Shown here piece after piece: positions 16,149-24,005 of a stretch of 25,626 bases of DNA (its first letter is position 1; each line of letters starts with the position of its first letter). The DNA is taken from positions 1 to 25,626 of the forward strand of contig CAYOFK010000016.1 of the NCBI GenBank assembly GCA_964403185.1. The letters run 5' to 3'. The stretch is from CAYOFK01 sp964403185. GTDB taxonomy: Bacteria; Bacteroidota; Bacteroidia; Bacteroidales; VadinHA17. The notes beneath the pieces were generated by a model. The model worked only from the letters and a program-made list of their open reading frames with translations, was not told where the DNA came from and ran no database searches. Made by a program: the position numbers and the translations under genes.

Positions 16149-17087
16149 ATGAAAAGAATTCTGGTTACCGGAGGTGCAGGATTTATCGGTTCACACCTTT
16201 GTGAACGCCTTCTGAAAAATGGCCATGATGTGATATGTCTTGATAATTATTTTACCGGTTCAAAATCTAACATTGTTCATCTCGTTGATGATCCTTATTT
16301 TGAATTTGTACGCCACGACATTACCATGCCCTTTTATGCCGAAGTGGATGAGATCTACAATCTGGCCTGTCCGGCCTCCCCCATTCACTACCAGTACAAT
16401 CCGATTAAAACCATCAAAACCTCAGTAATGGGTTCCATCAATATGTTGGGTGTGGCTAAACGGGTGAAAGCAAAAATATTACAAGCTTCCACCAGCGAGG
16501 TGTATGGAGACCCATTGCAGCATCCCCAAACAGAAGACTACTGGGGGAATGTCAATCCTGTAGGAAACCGTTCTTGCTATGACGAAGGAAAAAGATGTGC
16601 CGAAACCCTTTTCAGGGATTATAATTATAAAAATAATGTGGTCATAAAAATCGCCAGGATCTTCAATACTTATGGGCCCAGGATGCTGCCCGATGATGGA
16701 CGCGTTGTTTCAAATTTTGTGGTTCAGGCATTGCGGAATGAACCCATTACGGTTTTTGGAGATGGCAGCCAAACAAGAAGTTTTCAATACATCGATGACC
16801 TGATTGAAGCGCTTCTCAGACTTATGGACACCCCTGACGATTTTACCGGCCCTGTCAATCTTGGAAATCCTGTGGAGTTTACAATCCTTGAACTGGCCAA
16901 CAAGATTCTTGAAATGACGGGTTCAAAATCCAAAATAATATTTAACCCTCTTCCGAAAGACGACCCGGTAAGACGCAAACCCGATATCCGGCTGGCAAAA
17001 AAAACCCTGGACTGGGAACCCGGAACAAATCTTGAAAAAGGACTCGGAAAAACCATTGCCTATTTTAATAATTACTTTAAGTCATGA
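16149..17087 (+). CDS. UDP-glucuronate decarboxylase (UDP-xylose synthase, SDR family)
   Basis: This extended short-chain dehydrogenase has the NAD-binding motif TGGAGFIGSHL and catalytic Y144-x3-K148 (SCYDEGKR). The active-site segment STSEVYG is also present. The string YNLACPASPIHYQ, together with DEGKRCAETLF, is characteristic of UDP-xylose synthases and separates it from dTDP-glucose 4,6-dehydratase (RfbB), which might be expected at this locus. It would convert the Ugd product UDP-glucuronate to UDP-xylose and CO2. I chose ATG at 16149 (312 residues); an in-frame TTG at 16137 would add four residues not needed by the fold. Its stop overlaps the rfbA start by 4 nt (ATGA), which indicates translational coupling. 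Confidence 0.9.
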   Translation: MKRILVTGGAGFIGSHLCERLLKNGHDVICLDNYFTGSKSNIVHLVDDPYFEFVRHDITMPFYAEVDEIYNLACPASPIHYQYNPIKTIKTSVMGSINMLGVAKRVKAKILQASTSEVYGDPLQHPQTEDYWGNVNPVGNRSCYDEGKRCAETLFRDYNYKNNVVIKIARIFNTYGPRMLPDDGRVVSNFVVQALRNEPITVFGDGSQTRSFQYIDDLIEALLRLMDTPDDFTGPVNLGNPVEFTILELANKILEMTGSKSKIIFNPLPKDDPVRRKPDIRLAKKTLDWEPGTNLEKGLGKTIAYFNNYFKS

Positions 17088-17974
17088 AAGGTATCATACT
17101 GGCCGGCGGATCCGGTTCAAGACTCTTCCCGGTAACAAAAAGCATATCCAAGCAGATCATCCCGGTTTATGACAAACCCATGATCTATTATCCTTTGTCA
17201 GTTCTCATGCTGGCAGGAATTCGTAAGATCCTTATTATTTCAACACCAAAAGACATACATTTGTATGAAGACCTGCTCGGTGACGGACTGCAATATGGTC
17301 TTGAACTGGACTATGCAATACAACCGGAACCCGAAGGCCTGGCACAGGCTTTTCTCATTGGAGAATCATTTATCAGTAATGATCCCTCCTGCCTGATCCT
17401 TGGAGATAACATTTTTTATGGTCATGGATTTGGGAAAACCCTTCTCGAAGCCGGAACAAAATTACAGAATGGAGCCACTGTGTTTGGATATTATGTGAAG
17501 GACCCTCAAAGATATGGAGTGGTCGAATTTAACAGCCGGGGGAAAGTGCTCAATATAGAAGAAAAACCAGAGAAACCGAGATCCAACTACGCCATCACCG
17601 GGCTTTATTTTTATGACAATACCGTTGTTGCAAAAGCCAAAACACTGAAACCCTCAAAACGCGGGGAACTGGAAATAACAGACCTGAACCGGCTGTATCT
17701 CAATGAAGGAAAGCTTCAGGTAAAACTCCTGGGAAGGGGACTTGCCTGGCTGGATACAGGAACTCATGAAAGCCTGCTGCAGGCTTCCAATTTTATTGCC
17801 ACACTGGAACACAGACAGGGCCTCAAAGCATCATGTATTGAAGAGATCGCCTATAAACGGGGGTATATCGATAAGAAACAACTGTTGAAACTCGCAAAAT
17901 CTTTGAAAAACAGCCAATATGGTGAGTACCTTACCAGTGTAGCCAAAGATAACCTGAAGATTTTAGATTTATAA
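17084..17974 (+). CDS. rfbA: Glucose-1-phosphate thymidylyltransferase
   Basis: The 296-residue nucleotidyltransferase makes dTDP-glucose from dTTP and glucose-1-phosphate, the first step of dTDP-L-rhamnose synthesis. The N-terminus has LAGGSGSRLFPVTKSISKQ, the nucleotide-binding signature with its catalytic Arg and Lys. It is followed by PVYDKPMIYYPLSVLMLAGI. ILGDNIFYGHG holds the metal-binding aspartate, and EEKPEKPRSNYAITGLYFYD and WLDTGTHESLLQAS are also family-typical. Length is standard for RmlA. The start overlaps the end of the preceding decarboxylase gene, and rfbC follows after 9 nt, so it lies in one operon. Confidence 0.96.
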   Translation: MKGIILAGGSGSRLFPVTKSISKQIIPVYDKPMIYYPLSVLMLAGIRKILIISTPKDIHLYEDLLGDGLQYGLELDYAIQPEPEGLAQAFLIGESFISNDPSCLILGDNIFYGHGFGKTLLEAGTKLQNGATVFGYYVKDPQRYGVVEFNSRGKVLNIEEKPEKPRSNYAITGLYFYDNTVVAKAKTLKPSKRGELEITDLNRLYLNEGKLQVKLLGRGLAWLDTGTHESLLQASNFIATLEHRQGLKASCIEEIAYKRGYIDKKQLLKLAKSLKNSQYGEYLTSVAKDNLKILDL

Positions 17975-17983
17975 AACCGGAAA

Positions 17984-18526
17984 ATGGAAGTTCTTGACTT
18001 ACAACCGGAAGGATTGAAAATAGTAAAACCCAAAGTCTTTAAGGACAACAGAGGTTATTTTTTCGAATCGTACAACCGGGAACAATTTGAACGGTTGGGC
18101 CTGCATTTTCAATGGATACAGGATAATCAATCCTTCTCAAAACATGGCGTTATAAGAGGCCTTCATTACCAGTTGAATCCCAACGCACAGACAAAGCTCG
18201 TGAGAGTCCTGTCCGGAAAGATATTTGACGTTGCTGTTGACCTGAGAAAAAACAGTCCGACCTTCGGAAAATGGCATGGGGAAGAACTGACCGCCGAGAA
18301 TCATTATATACTCCTGATTCCCAAAGGTTTTGCCCATGGTTTCTCAGTGTTGTCAGAAACCGCAGTGGTGCTTTACAAATGTGACGAACTCTATGTTCCG
18401 GATGCTGAAGGAGGGATCCTGTTCAATGACCCGGCGCTGAACATCGACTGGCGCATCAACCGGGCTGTAATTTCTGAAAAAGACCAGGCTCTTCCCCCAT
18501 TTGAGGAAGCCAGAATGAATTTTTAA
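17984..18526 (+). CDS. rfbC: dTDP-4-dehydrorhamnose 3,5-epimerase
   Basis: The 180-residue cupin-fold enzyme epimerises dTDP-4-keto-6-deoxyglucose at C3 and C5. The RmlC motifs are clear: FKDNRGYFFESYN, then GVIRGLHYQ with base H61, K71 in TKLVRVLSGKIFDVAVDLR, and the GFAHGFSVLSETAVVLYKC segment with Y131. The protein is complete and of usual length. It acts as a cytoplasmic dimer on the RfbB product, but rfbB is not among its neighbours. It is tightly spaced between rfbA (9 nt) and rfbD (8 nt). Confidence 0.96.
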   Translation: MEVLDLQPEGLKIVKPKVFKDNRGYFFESYNREQFERLGLHFQWIQDNQSFSKHGVIRGLHYQLNPNAQTKLVRVLSGKIFDVAVDLRKNSPTFGKWHGEELTAENHYILLIPKGFAHGFSVLSETAVVLYKCDELYVPDAEGGILFNDPALNIDWRINRAVISEKDQALPPFEEARMNF

Positions 18527-18534
18527 TCCTGATC

Positions 18535-19395
18535 ATGATTAAGATCCTTGTTACAGGCAGTAATGGACAGCTGGGAACAGAGATCCGCAACCGGAAAGAC
18601 CTTGTTAAAACCGCCTGTTTCGAATTTGTGGATGTTGATACGCTCGATTTGAGACGTACGGGTGAATTGGGATTATTTTTTGAGGCCCGCAGCTTTGATT
18701 ATATTATTAATTGTGCAGCCTACACAGCCGTTGATAAAGCAGAGTCGGAAGAACTGATGGCCTCCGGGGGAAATGTTGGAGTGGTTGAGAATCTGGTCCG
18801 GCATGCCAGACCGTCAGGTTCAAAATTCATTCATATCTCAACAGACTACGTGTTCGACGGAAGCAGTAAAACCCCCTATCAGGAGACTGACCCTCCAAAA
18901 CCACAGACCATTTATGGAAGCACCAAACTGAAAGGAGAACAATTGGTTTTGAACTATCCGGCAGGAATGATCATCCGTACATCCTGGTTGTACTCACCCT
19001 TTGGACACAACTTCCTGAAAAGCATCCTGAGTAAGGCCAAACAGGGAAATGACCTGCGCGTTGTTGATGACCAGATCGGTACACCAACCTACGCCGGACA
19101 TCTTGCAAATGCCATTCTGGACATCATCAATAGTGTGGAAAACGACAGTGCATTTGTTCATGGCATTTTCCATTATTCAAATATGGGGTCTTGCACCTGG
19201 TTTGATTTTGCTGCAGCGATAATCAGGGAGGCAGGCCTGAAGGTGAATGTTATTCCGATTAAAACCCCGGAATACCAAACTGCAGCGAAGCGACCGGCCT
19301 ATTCAGTTCTTTCAAAAGAGAAGATCATCAATACTTACAGCCTCACAATCCCCCATTGGATGGACGGATTGAAAGAATGCCTGAAACAAGTTTGA
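18535..19395 (+). CDS. rfbD: dTDP-4-dehydrorhamnose reductase
   Basis: The 286-residue SDR enzyme carries out the last, NAD(P)H-dependent step to dTDP-L-rhamnose. Motifs seen are ILVTGSNGQLGTEIR at the N-terminus, INCAAYTAVDKAE, HISTDYVFDG (from residue 100), and catalytic Y127-x3-K131 in TIYGSTKLKGE. The later IRTSWLYSPFGHNF and VVDDQIGTPTYAGHLA segments are typical of RmlD. It is the last gene of the tightly packed run; 322 nt of structured non-coding DNA follow. With rfbA and rfbC, it leaves only the 4,6-dehydratase step uncovered here. Confidence 0.96.
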   Translation: MIKILVTGSNGQLGTEIRNRKDLVKTACFEFVDVDTLDLRRTGELGLFFEARSFDYIINCAAYTAVDKAESEELMASGGNVGVVENLVRHARPSGSKFIHISTDYVFDGSSKTPYQETDPPKPQTIYGSTKLKGEQLVLNYPAGMIIRTSWLYSPFGHNFLKSILSKAKQGNDLRVVDDQIGTPTYAGHLANAILDIINSVENDSAFVHGIFHYSNMGSCTWFDFAAAIIREAGLKVNVIPIKTPEYQTAAKRPAYSVLSKEKIINTYSLTIPHWMDGLKECLKQV

Positions 19396-19717
19396 GGAGC
19401 GACTGAATCTCTAACAGCCAGGTCTTCCCGACAAGCATGGATGACGCGTCTGCCTGCTACAAGCGGCCCAACGGGTCGTTGGAATGCGTTTTTTGGAAAG
19501 CCGCTAAGCGCTTATTCATTCCCAGGCTCCATCCTTCAGGCCACTCAATTTCATTCACTTCGTTTATGAAATGGTTCCAAAGTGCTAAGCGGCTGAACCC
19601 CTGCCAAGCCTGTCTGGCCTGGATATCTTATCACTCTTAGTCTTCCTCCACTTATGAACTTCCCTACTTATTTTCTAACTTTGTAAGCTGAAATGTCAAC
19701 ATCAATAATAAAATAAG
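19396..19717. other. 322-nt gap with hairpins and an imperfect inverted repeat
   Basis: No convincing gene lies here. CCAACG-GGT-CGTTGG (19468-19482) is a perfect 6-bp hairpin. GCCGCTAAGCGCTT (19500-19513) and AAGTGCTAAGCGGC (19580-19593) are inverted copies matching at 12 of 14 positions and enclose about 66 nt. Inside them, TTTCAT and ATGAAA can also pair. The arrangement resembles a small dispersed repeat more than a simple terminator, as there is no T-run. A candidate promoter for the downstream gene occupies the right end. Confidence 0.5.
19676..19683 (+). promoter_or_regulatory. Candidate -7 element for the phosphohexomutase gene
   Basis: TAACTTTG matches TAnnTTTG exactly and lies 34 nt before the ATG at 19718. 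There is no clear TTG about 20 nt upstream, so it is a partial promoter match. Confidence 0.45.
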
Positions 19718-21463
19718 ATGGCCGGAACCGACTTATTAAAACAGGTTAAGTCCAAAGCACAAGCCTGGCTGAATGGCAATTACGATGCAGAAACAAAAGC
19801 CCGGGTCAGGAACCTGATGGACCATGATGAAGAGGGACTCATAGATGCATTCTACAAAGATCTTGAGTTTGGAACCGGCGGACTCCGGGGAATCATGGGG
19901 CCAGGTACTAATCGCATGAACATTTATACCCTTGGTTTGGCAGCCCAGGGGTTTTCGAATTATCTTAAGAAAGAATTCTATTCAGTGGACAAGATCAGTG
20001 TGGCCATTGCGCATGATTCAAGAAACAACAGCAGGATGTTTGCAGAAACAACTGCCGGGATTTTTTCCGCTAACGGGTTTAAGGCTTACCTTTTTGAAAA
20101 TTTCCGTCCTACGCCGGAGTTGTCTTTCGCTATACGTGAGTTCAAATGTCAGGGGGGGGTAGTCATCACTGCCTCCCACAATCCAAAAGAGTACAATGGA
20201 TTTAAGGCATACTGGAATGATGGTGGCCAGATCATCCATCCGCACGATAAAAATATCATCGAAGAAGTCAATAAAATCCTTGATGTGAATGACATCAAGT
20301 TTGACGGACCTGAAGCCAATATTGAGATTATTGGTGCTGTTTTTGATCAAAAATATATTGACCGGATTCATGAACTGTCTCTGTCTCCCGAAGTGATCAA
20401 AAACCACCACGATCTCAACATCATTTATACACCCATACATGGAACAGGTGTTGAACTGGTGCCCATGGCCCTTAAAAAGTTCGGATTTACCAATGTGAAC
20501 AACATACCGGAACAAGACATACCGGATGGCAATTTCCCTACCGTTGCATCTCCGAATCCCGAAAATGCTGAAGCCCTGAAAATGGCATTGGATAAAGCTG
20601 AAGAAATAAACGCCGACCTGGTTATGGCCACCGATCCGGATGCCGACAGGGTTGGGATCGCTGTGAAAAACAATCAGGGTAGCTTTGTCCTCCTTAATGG
20701 CAATCAAACAGCTGCGCTTCTGGTCCATTATCTGCTCACAAAATGGTCGGAAAACGGAAAATTAACAGGTAAAGAATACATCTGTAAAACCATCGTCACC
20801 ACAGAACTTCTGACAGACATTGCTGAAAAATTTCAAGTGGCCCATTTTGACGTCCTTACAGGATTCAAATTCATTGCAGACCTGATACGACAAAATGAAG
20901 GTAAAAAAACATACATTGTTGGCGGGGAAGAAAGCTACGGCTACCTGGCAGGAGAATTTGTGAGAGATAAAGATGCGGTTATGTCCTGTGCCCTGATTGC
21001 CGAAACCGCAGCATGGGCCAGATCACAGGGAAAAAGCCTTTTTGACTTACTTGTGGATATCTATCTGGAATTCGGGTTGTATAAAGAATCACTTGTAAAC
21101 CTCATAAGGAAAGGTAAATCCGGAGCTGAAGAAATACAGGCAATCATGGACAGGTTGAGATCTGATCCGCCTGACAAACTGAATCACACAGATGTTATCG
21201 GGATACACGATTACCAAACCGGTGAAACCAGGAACCTTTTGACCGGGAAAAAGGAAGCTATAAACCTGCCACAATCAAATGTATTGCAGTTTATCCTTGC
21301 TGACGGATCCAGGATATCGGTGAGGCCTTCCGGAACCGAACCTAAAATAAAGTTTTATTTCAGTGTGAAACATCCGTTGGAATCCAGGAGTATGTTCATG
21401 GAAACTGAGAAACAACTGGACATGAAAATAAGTAGATTGGCTCAGGAAATAGGGGCCGGTTGA
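19718..21463 (+). CDS. Phosphoglucomutase/phosphomannomutase family phosphohexomutase
   Basis: The 581-residue alpha-D-phosphohexomutase has all four family sites. The phosphoserine is S153 in TASHNPKEYNGFKAYW. The Mg2+ loop is DPDADR (306-311). The sugar-specificity loop is GGEESYG (402-408), and the phosphate-binding loop is RPSGTEPK (536-543). The N-terminus with GTGGLRGIMGPGTNRMN is typical of the long Bacteroidota/Firmicutes PGM type. It interconverts glucose-6-phosphate and glucose-1-phosphate, and possibly mannose phosphates. That would feed RfbA and UDP-glucose synthesis from the block upstream. It appears to have its own promoter. A run of eight G residues at 20152-20159 encodes the GG just before the active site, a possible slippage point. 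Confidence 0.93.
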   Translation: MAGTDLLKQVKSKAQAWLNGNYDAETKARVRNLMDHDEEGLIDAFYKDLEFGTGGLRGIMGPGTNRMNIYTLGLAAQGFSNYLKKEFYSVDKISVAIAHDSRNNSRMFAETTAGIFSANGFKAYLFENFRPTPELSFAIREFKCQGGVVITASHNPKEYNGFKAYWNDGGQIIHPHDKNIIEEVNKILDVNDIKFDGPEANIEIIGAVFDQKYIDRIHELSLSPEVIKNHHDLNIIYTPIHGTGVELVPMALKKFGFTNVNNIPEQDIPDGNFPTVASPNPENAEALKMALDKAEEINADLVMATDPDADRVGIAVKNNQGSFVLLNGNQTAALLVHYLLTKWSENGKLTGKEYICKTIVTTELLTDIAEKFQVAHFDVLTGFKFIADLIRQNEGKKTYIVGGEESYGYLAGEFVRDKDAVMSCALIAETAAWARSQGKSLFDLLVDIYLEFGLYKESLVNLIRKGKSGAEEIQAIMDRLRSDPPDKLNHTDVIGIHDYQTGETRNLLTGKKEAINLPQSNVLQFILADGSRISVRPSGTEPKIKFYFSVKHPLESRSMFMETEKQLDMKISRLAQEIGAG

Positions 21464-21581
21464 TGTCAGAGTGGAATCCCGTTGAGTAATCATGCATCCT
21501 CTCTCACCATTGAATCGGAATTAATAATAACTTTCAGGATTTATAAGTATATTGGCAATAGAAATTTAATAACTCCAGCTT

Positions 21582-21983
21582 ATGAAATCATCTTCAGTTA
21601 GAATCCTCTTTTATTGCATGGCTGTACTTGCTATCGGTTGTTCAAAAAAGGAAAATCCAACTTTCTCCATAGATGGAGAATATGCCGGCAAAGTCGAGAT
21701 TACTACTAAGGCAACCCAGGCACTATGGGACGATAGCATCACCCTTGTTATTGTTCTGGACGATTATGAGTATCAGGGAAACAAGAATTTAAACGAGGGA
21801 AGCGGGTACCTGAAGCTTAATGCAGATTCTGTCAGGTTCTTTGATTACAGAACAACAATTCTGCCAGGCTGGGACTGGATATTACTGGAGACCTATAAGT
21901 ATGCTCTGAACGATACCATGCTCACTCTGTTTAAAGAGTCGGATCTGAAAACTTTCTACTACGAACTGAAAGTGGTTCAATAA
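21582..21983 (+). CDS. Small predicted lipoprotein of unknown function
   Basis: This 133-residue protein has a basic N-terminus, a hydrophobic stretch and a lipobox LAIGC with C20 as the lipidation site. The residues after the cysteine (SKKEN) loosely resemble the charged surface-export signal of Bacteroidota lipoproteins, but this is weak. The mature part looks like a small beta-rich domain, with alternating hydrophobic strands such as SITLVIVLDDYEY, GYLKLNADSVRFF and TFYYELKV, and no cysteine or catalytic motif. I do not recognise the family. A second small lipoprotein lies downstream after a palindromic element, so the two may be related in role. No strong promoter or terminator is visible immediately around it. 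Confidence 0.75.
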   Translation: MKSSSVRILFYCMAVLAIGCSKKENPTFSIDGEYAGKVEITTKATQALWDDSITLVIVLDDYEYQGNKNLNEGSGYLKLNADSVRFFDYRTTILPGWDWILLETYKYALNDTMLTLFKESDLKTFYYELKVVQ

Positions 21984-21986
21984 CCT

Positions 21987-22160
21987 GTTCAGGGGAATCC
22001 CTTCGGGCTCCCCCTGAACGGACGACGGCTAAGAGCATCGGTATCGTACCCGAAGGCACTCCCCCGAACAATGGCTGAAACGCCATTGAAACGGCGCTTA
22101 GCCGTCGTCCGTTACCATAATCATAACACTCCGTCGGATGTCTGAGAGCCGTCCGACGGA
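21987..22160. repeat. Nested palindromic intergenic element
   Basis: Four inverted repeats occupy 174 nt. GTTCAGGGG (21987-21995) pairs with CCCCTGAAC (22011-22019), with an inner CCC-TTC-GGG. A perfect 17-bp pair lies at 22017-22033 and 22097-22113 (the arm contains CGGACGACGGCTAAG). Inside that is CAATGGC (22069-22075) with GCCATTG (22082-22088). Last, TCCGTCGGA (22130-22138) pairs with TCCGACGGA (22152-22160), followed 10 nt later by a T-run (22171-22177). The final hairpin might terminate transcription, but the whole looks like a composite repeat of the REP/MITE kind. No transposase is adjacent. Confidence 0.75.
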
Positions 22161-22175
22161 TACAGCCCCATTTTT

Positions 22176-22205
22176 TTGTTGAAAAAATTAAATCCAGTAC
22201 CTTTA
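22176..22205 (+). promoter_or_regulatory. Candidate promoter for the second small lipoprotein gene
   Basis: TTG at 22176-22178 is followed by 19 nt and TACCTTTA at 22198-22205, one mismatch from TAnnTTTG with good spacing. Transcription would start near 22212, which supports the downstream ATG at 22269 as the translation start. Confidence 0.45.
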
Positions 22206-22268
22206 TCATGTAAAATGAAGAAAAATACATCCAGAATGGAATTCCCCGGTAATCGAATAAAGGATCTG

Positions 22269-22685
22269 ATGAAAATTGTAATTGTTATTGCAATGAGCCT
22301 TGTGTTCAATCCAGGCTGCAGCAAAGTCTTTTTAGATGACGGTTATTATAAAAAAGAGATCTTTAGTGAAAATTACATGGGAATCTATGGCACATGGAGA
22401 CTCATCGGGTCCGGAGGAGGCATTTCAGGAGATTTTCAGGCAGATTTTGACAAGCTGGTGATTTATTCCTTCGGTAATTTTCACAAGATGAGAAACGATA
22501 CCGTGTTACAAAAAGGCATCATTGCCATCATCGAACAAGATCCAAACAAACTCAAGGTCGATTTCATTCCTCTGTACGCTATTCCTACCAGCTCAAAATG
22601 GGTGACATTCCAGGGTGCCGACACACTGCGCCTGGATGATACCTGCATCGACTGCAATTACTATGTGCTTGTCAGGGAACAATGA
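22269..22685 (+). CDS. Small predicted lipoprotein, possibly lipocalin-like
   Basis: I place the start at ATG 22269, giving 138 residues beginning MKIVIVIAMSLVFNPGC. This yields a proper hydrophobic signal and a lipidation cysteine at 17, although the lipobox (FNPGC) is imperfect. Longer in-frame starts back to 22176 would bury the signal inside a charged leader. After the signal the protein reads MGIYGTWRLIGSGGGISG, and the GTW(R/K)L pattern recalls small lipocalin-like lipoproteins of Bacteroidota. Later LVIYSFGNFHKMRNDTV and ADTLRLDDTCIDCNYYVLV suggest more strands, with a CIDC pair near the end. Function is unknown. It ends 29 nt before the convergent membrane-protein gene. Confidence 0.7.
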   Translation: MKIVIVIAMSLVFNPGCSKVFLDDGYYKKEIFSENYMGIYGTWRLIGSGGGISGDFQADFDKLVIYSFGNFHKMRNDTVLQKGIIAIIEQDPNKLKVDFIPLYAIPTSSKWVTFQGADTLRLDDTCIDCNYYVLVREQ

Positions 22686-22714
22686 TCTGTTTTTGGAAAG
22701 AAAATTTTCAAGGC

Positions 22715-23797
22715 TTATTCCATCGCCGGTTTCATGTCCTTATCCCCAATCCAGACCTGAAATAGTTTATATCCCAGCGACAGGATCACGGCCCCGGTGA
22801 ACAATCCCAGAAAGCCGGTAGTTATGAACCCTCCAATCGCTCCCAGGAAGACAACCAGCATGGGAACCGGAGCACCCTTCCCAAGAAGCAGTGGTTTCAA
22901 AATGTTATCCGAGATCATCACCACCAGAAAGTAAATGGTGAAAAGGATGGCAACCGGAGTGTTCATTGTATAGAACATATAAACGATTACGGGGATGGTT
23001 ACCGGGGCCACACCCACCTGTATCACAGCAAATAATAAGGCCAGAAAGGTCCACAAACCTGCGCCGGGGATGCCTGCCAGTATAAAACCAAGCCCGGCCA
23101 ATAAGGACTGAATTATTGCAACACCCAGTATTCCCCGGGTTACATTTCTTATGGTCTTCTCACTAAGATCCGCAAATTCCTTTCCCCGGTCACCGGCAAC
23201 ACGTATAAATACATTTCTGGCCACCCTACCGGCATTGCCGGAATTTATCAGCAGAATTCCCGCAATGATTATTGAGAGCATGAACTTGATTAATCCAAAA
23301 CCGGTCTCTACAACCGTTTCCAGCAACCACTTACTAATCTTAATTAATTGTGGTTCAAATTGTTGCAGGATAGTCACCAGTCCCTCAGATGCGGACTGCC
23401 AAGTTTTATAGGCCCATTCACCAATCAGCGGCCAATCAGCCACTTTGTCCGGTGGAGGTGCAATTTGCACATCTTCATTAATAATATCCTGGCTAAAGTC
23501 CCGGAGTTCGGTTACCAGGGATCCTGTTAGTTTAATGCTGGGCAGTATGATGACGCCCAGTAAGACCAAAGTTATTACCAATGCAGCCAGTTTTTTTCGG
23601 TCACCAAATGTCCTTTCAAGTTTTTTAAAACCGGGATACAAAGCAACCGCAATAATAATGCCCCATACAATCAAATTAAAGAAGGGTGCAATGATTCTAA
23701 AACACCAGATAAAAAGACCAATAATGGCAGCCAGGCTGACAACAATTTCTACAGTTTTCTTAAGGCTGATTTCCGGTTTTTCGTTAAGTTTTGTCAT
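22715..23797 (-). CDS. AI-2E family transporter (PerM/TqsA-like membrane protein)
   Basis: The 360-residue protein has the family layout: two close N-terminal membrane segments (about 17-55), one near 70-92, a central amphipathic soluble region (about 95-165), and a C-terminal bundle of about five segments. The C-terminal signature SDNILKPLLLGKGAPVPMLV, followed by FLGAIGGFITTGFLGLFTGA, is diagnostic. Members export small molecules or act in sodium-proton exchange; only a few have a known substrate, so autoinducer transport should not be assumed. It is transcribed alone from the divergent gap 23798-24005, where CAAATATA at 23908-23915 (TATATTTG on the minus strand) is a possible distant -7 element. 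Confidence 0.9.
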   Translation of the reverse strand: MTKLNEKPEISLKKTVEIVVSLAAIIGLFIWCFRIIAPFFNLIVWGIIIAVALYPGFKKLERTFGDRKKLAALVITLVLLGVIILPSIKLTGSLVTELRDFSQDIINEDVQIAPPPDKVADWPLIGEWAYKTWQSASEGLVTILQQFEPQLIKISKWLLETVVETGFGLIKFMLSIIIAGILLINSGNAGRVARNVFIRVAGDRGKEFADLSEKTIRNVTRGILGVAIIQSLLAGLGFILAGIPGAGLWTFLALLFAVIQVGVAPVTIPVIVYMFYTMNTPVAILFTIYFLVVMISDNILKPLLLGKGAPVPMLVVFLGAIGGFITTGFLGLFTGAVILSLGYKLFQVWIGDKDMKPAME

Positions 23798-23907
23798 AAT
23801 CCTTTTTAGTTAATTCATTCTGGAAGCATATTTTATCACAACCAAGGCTTGATCTTTTAACCCATTATTCAGCACATTTGACACAACACCCGCCGGCAGG
23901 ATTAAAA

Positions 23908-23915
23908 CAAATATA
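23908..23915 (-). promoter_or_regulatory. Possible -7 element for the AI-2E family gene
   Basis: TATATTTG on the minus strand matches TAnnTTTG exactly but lies about 110 nt before the ATG at 23797. The -33 region reads TTTC rather than TTTG, so support is modest. Confidence 0.35.
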
Positions 23916-24005
23916 ACTTTTTCCGTATTGAATAAGAAACCTGAATTATCAGAATGTTAATAAGAATTAAATTGCTTAAGTTAGGAAAATCAAAAACTAT
24001 GAAAT

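Noticed and set aside
16149..17087. Reading the SDR enzyme as RfbB (dTDP-glucose 4,6-dehydratase)
   Set aside because: The YNLACPASPIHYQ and SCYDEGKRCAETLF motifs are those of UDP-glucuronate decarboxylases.
19437..19640. 67-codon open frame between rfbD and the phosphohexomutase gene
   Set aside because: It runs through inverted repeats, has no start context or recognisable domain, and its composition looks like translated repeat DNA.
20018..20728. 236-codon minus-strand open frame inside the phosphohexomutase gene
   Set aside because: The opposite strand encodes a clear phosphohexomutase with all active-site motifs; this is a shadow frame.
21931..22230. 99-codon minus-strand open frame across the palindromic element
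   Set aside because: It overlaps the end of a lipoprotein gene and the whole repeat; the frame is best explained by chance in GC-rich palindromes.
22693..22711. Hairpin TTGGAAA-GAAAA-TTTTCAA as terminator between the convergent lipoprotein and AI-2E genes
   Set aside because: The stem is AT-rich with a wobble pair and there is no T-run; too weak to call.
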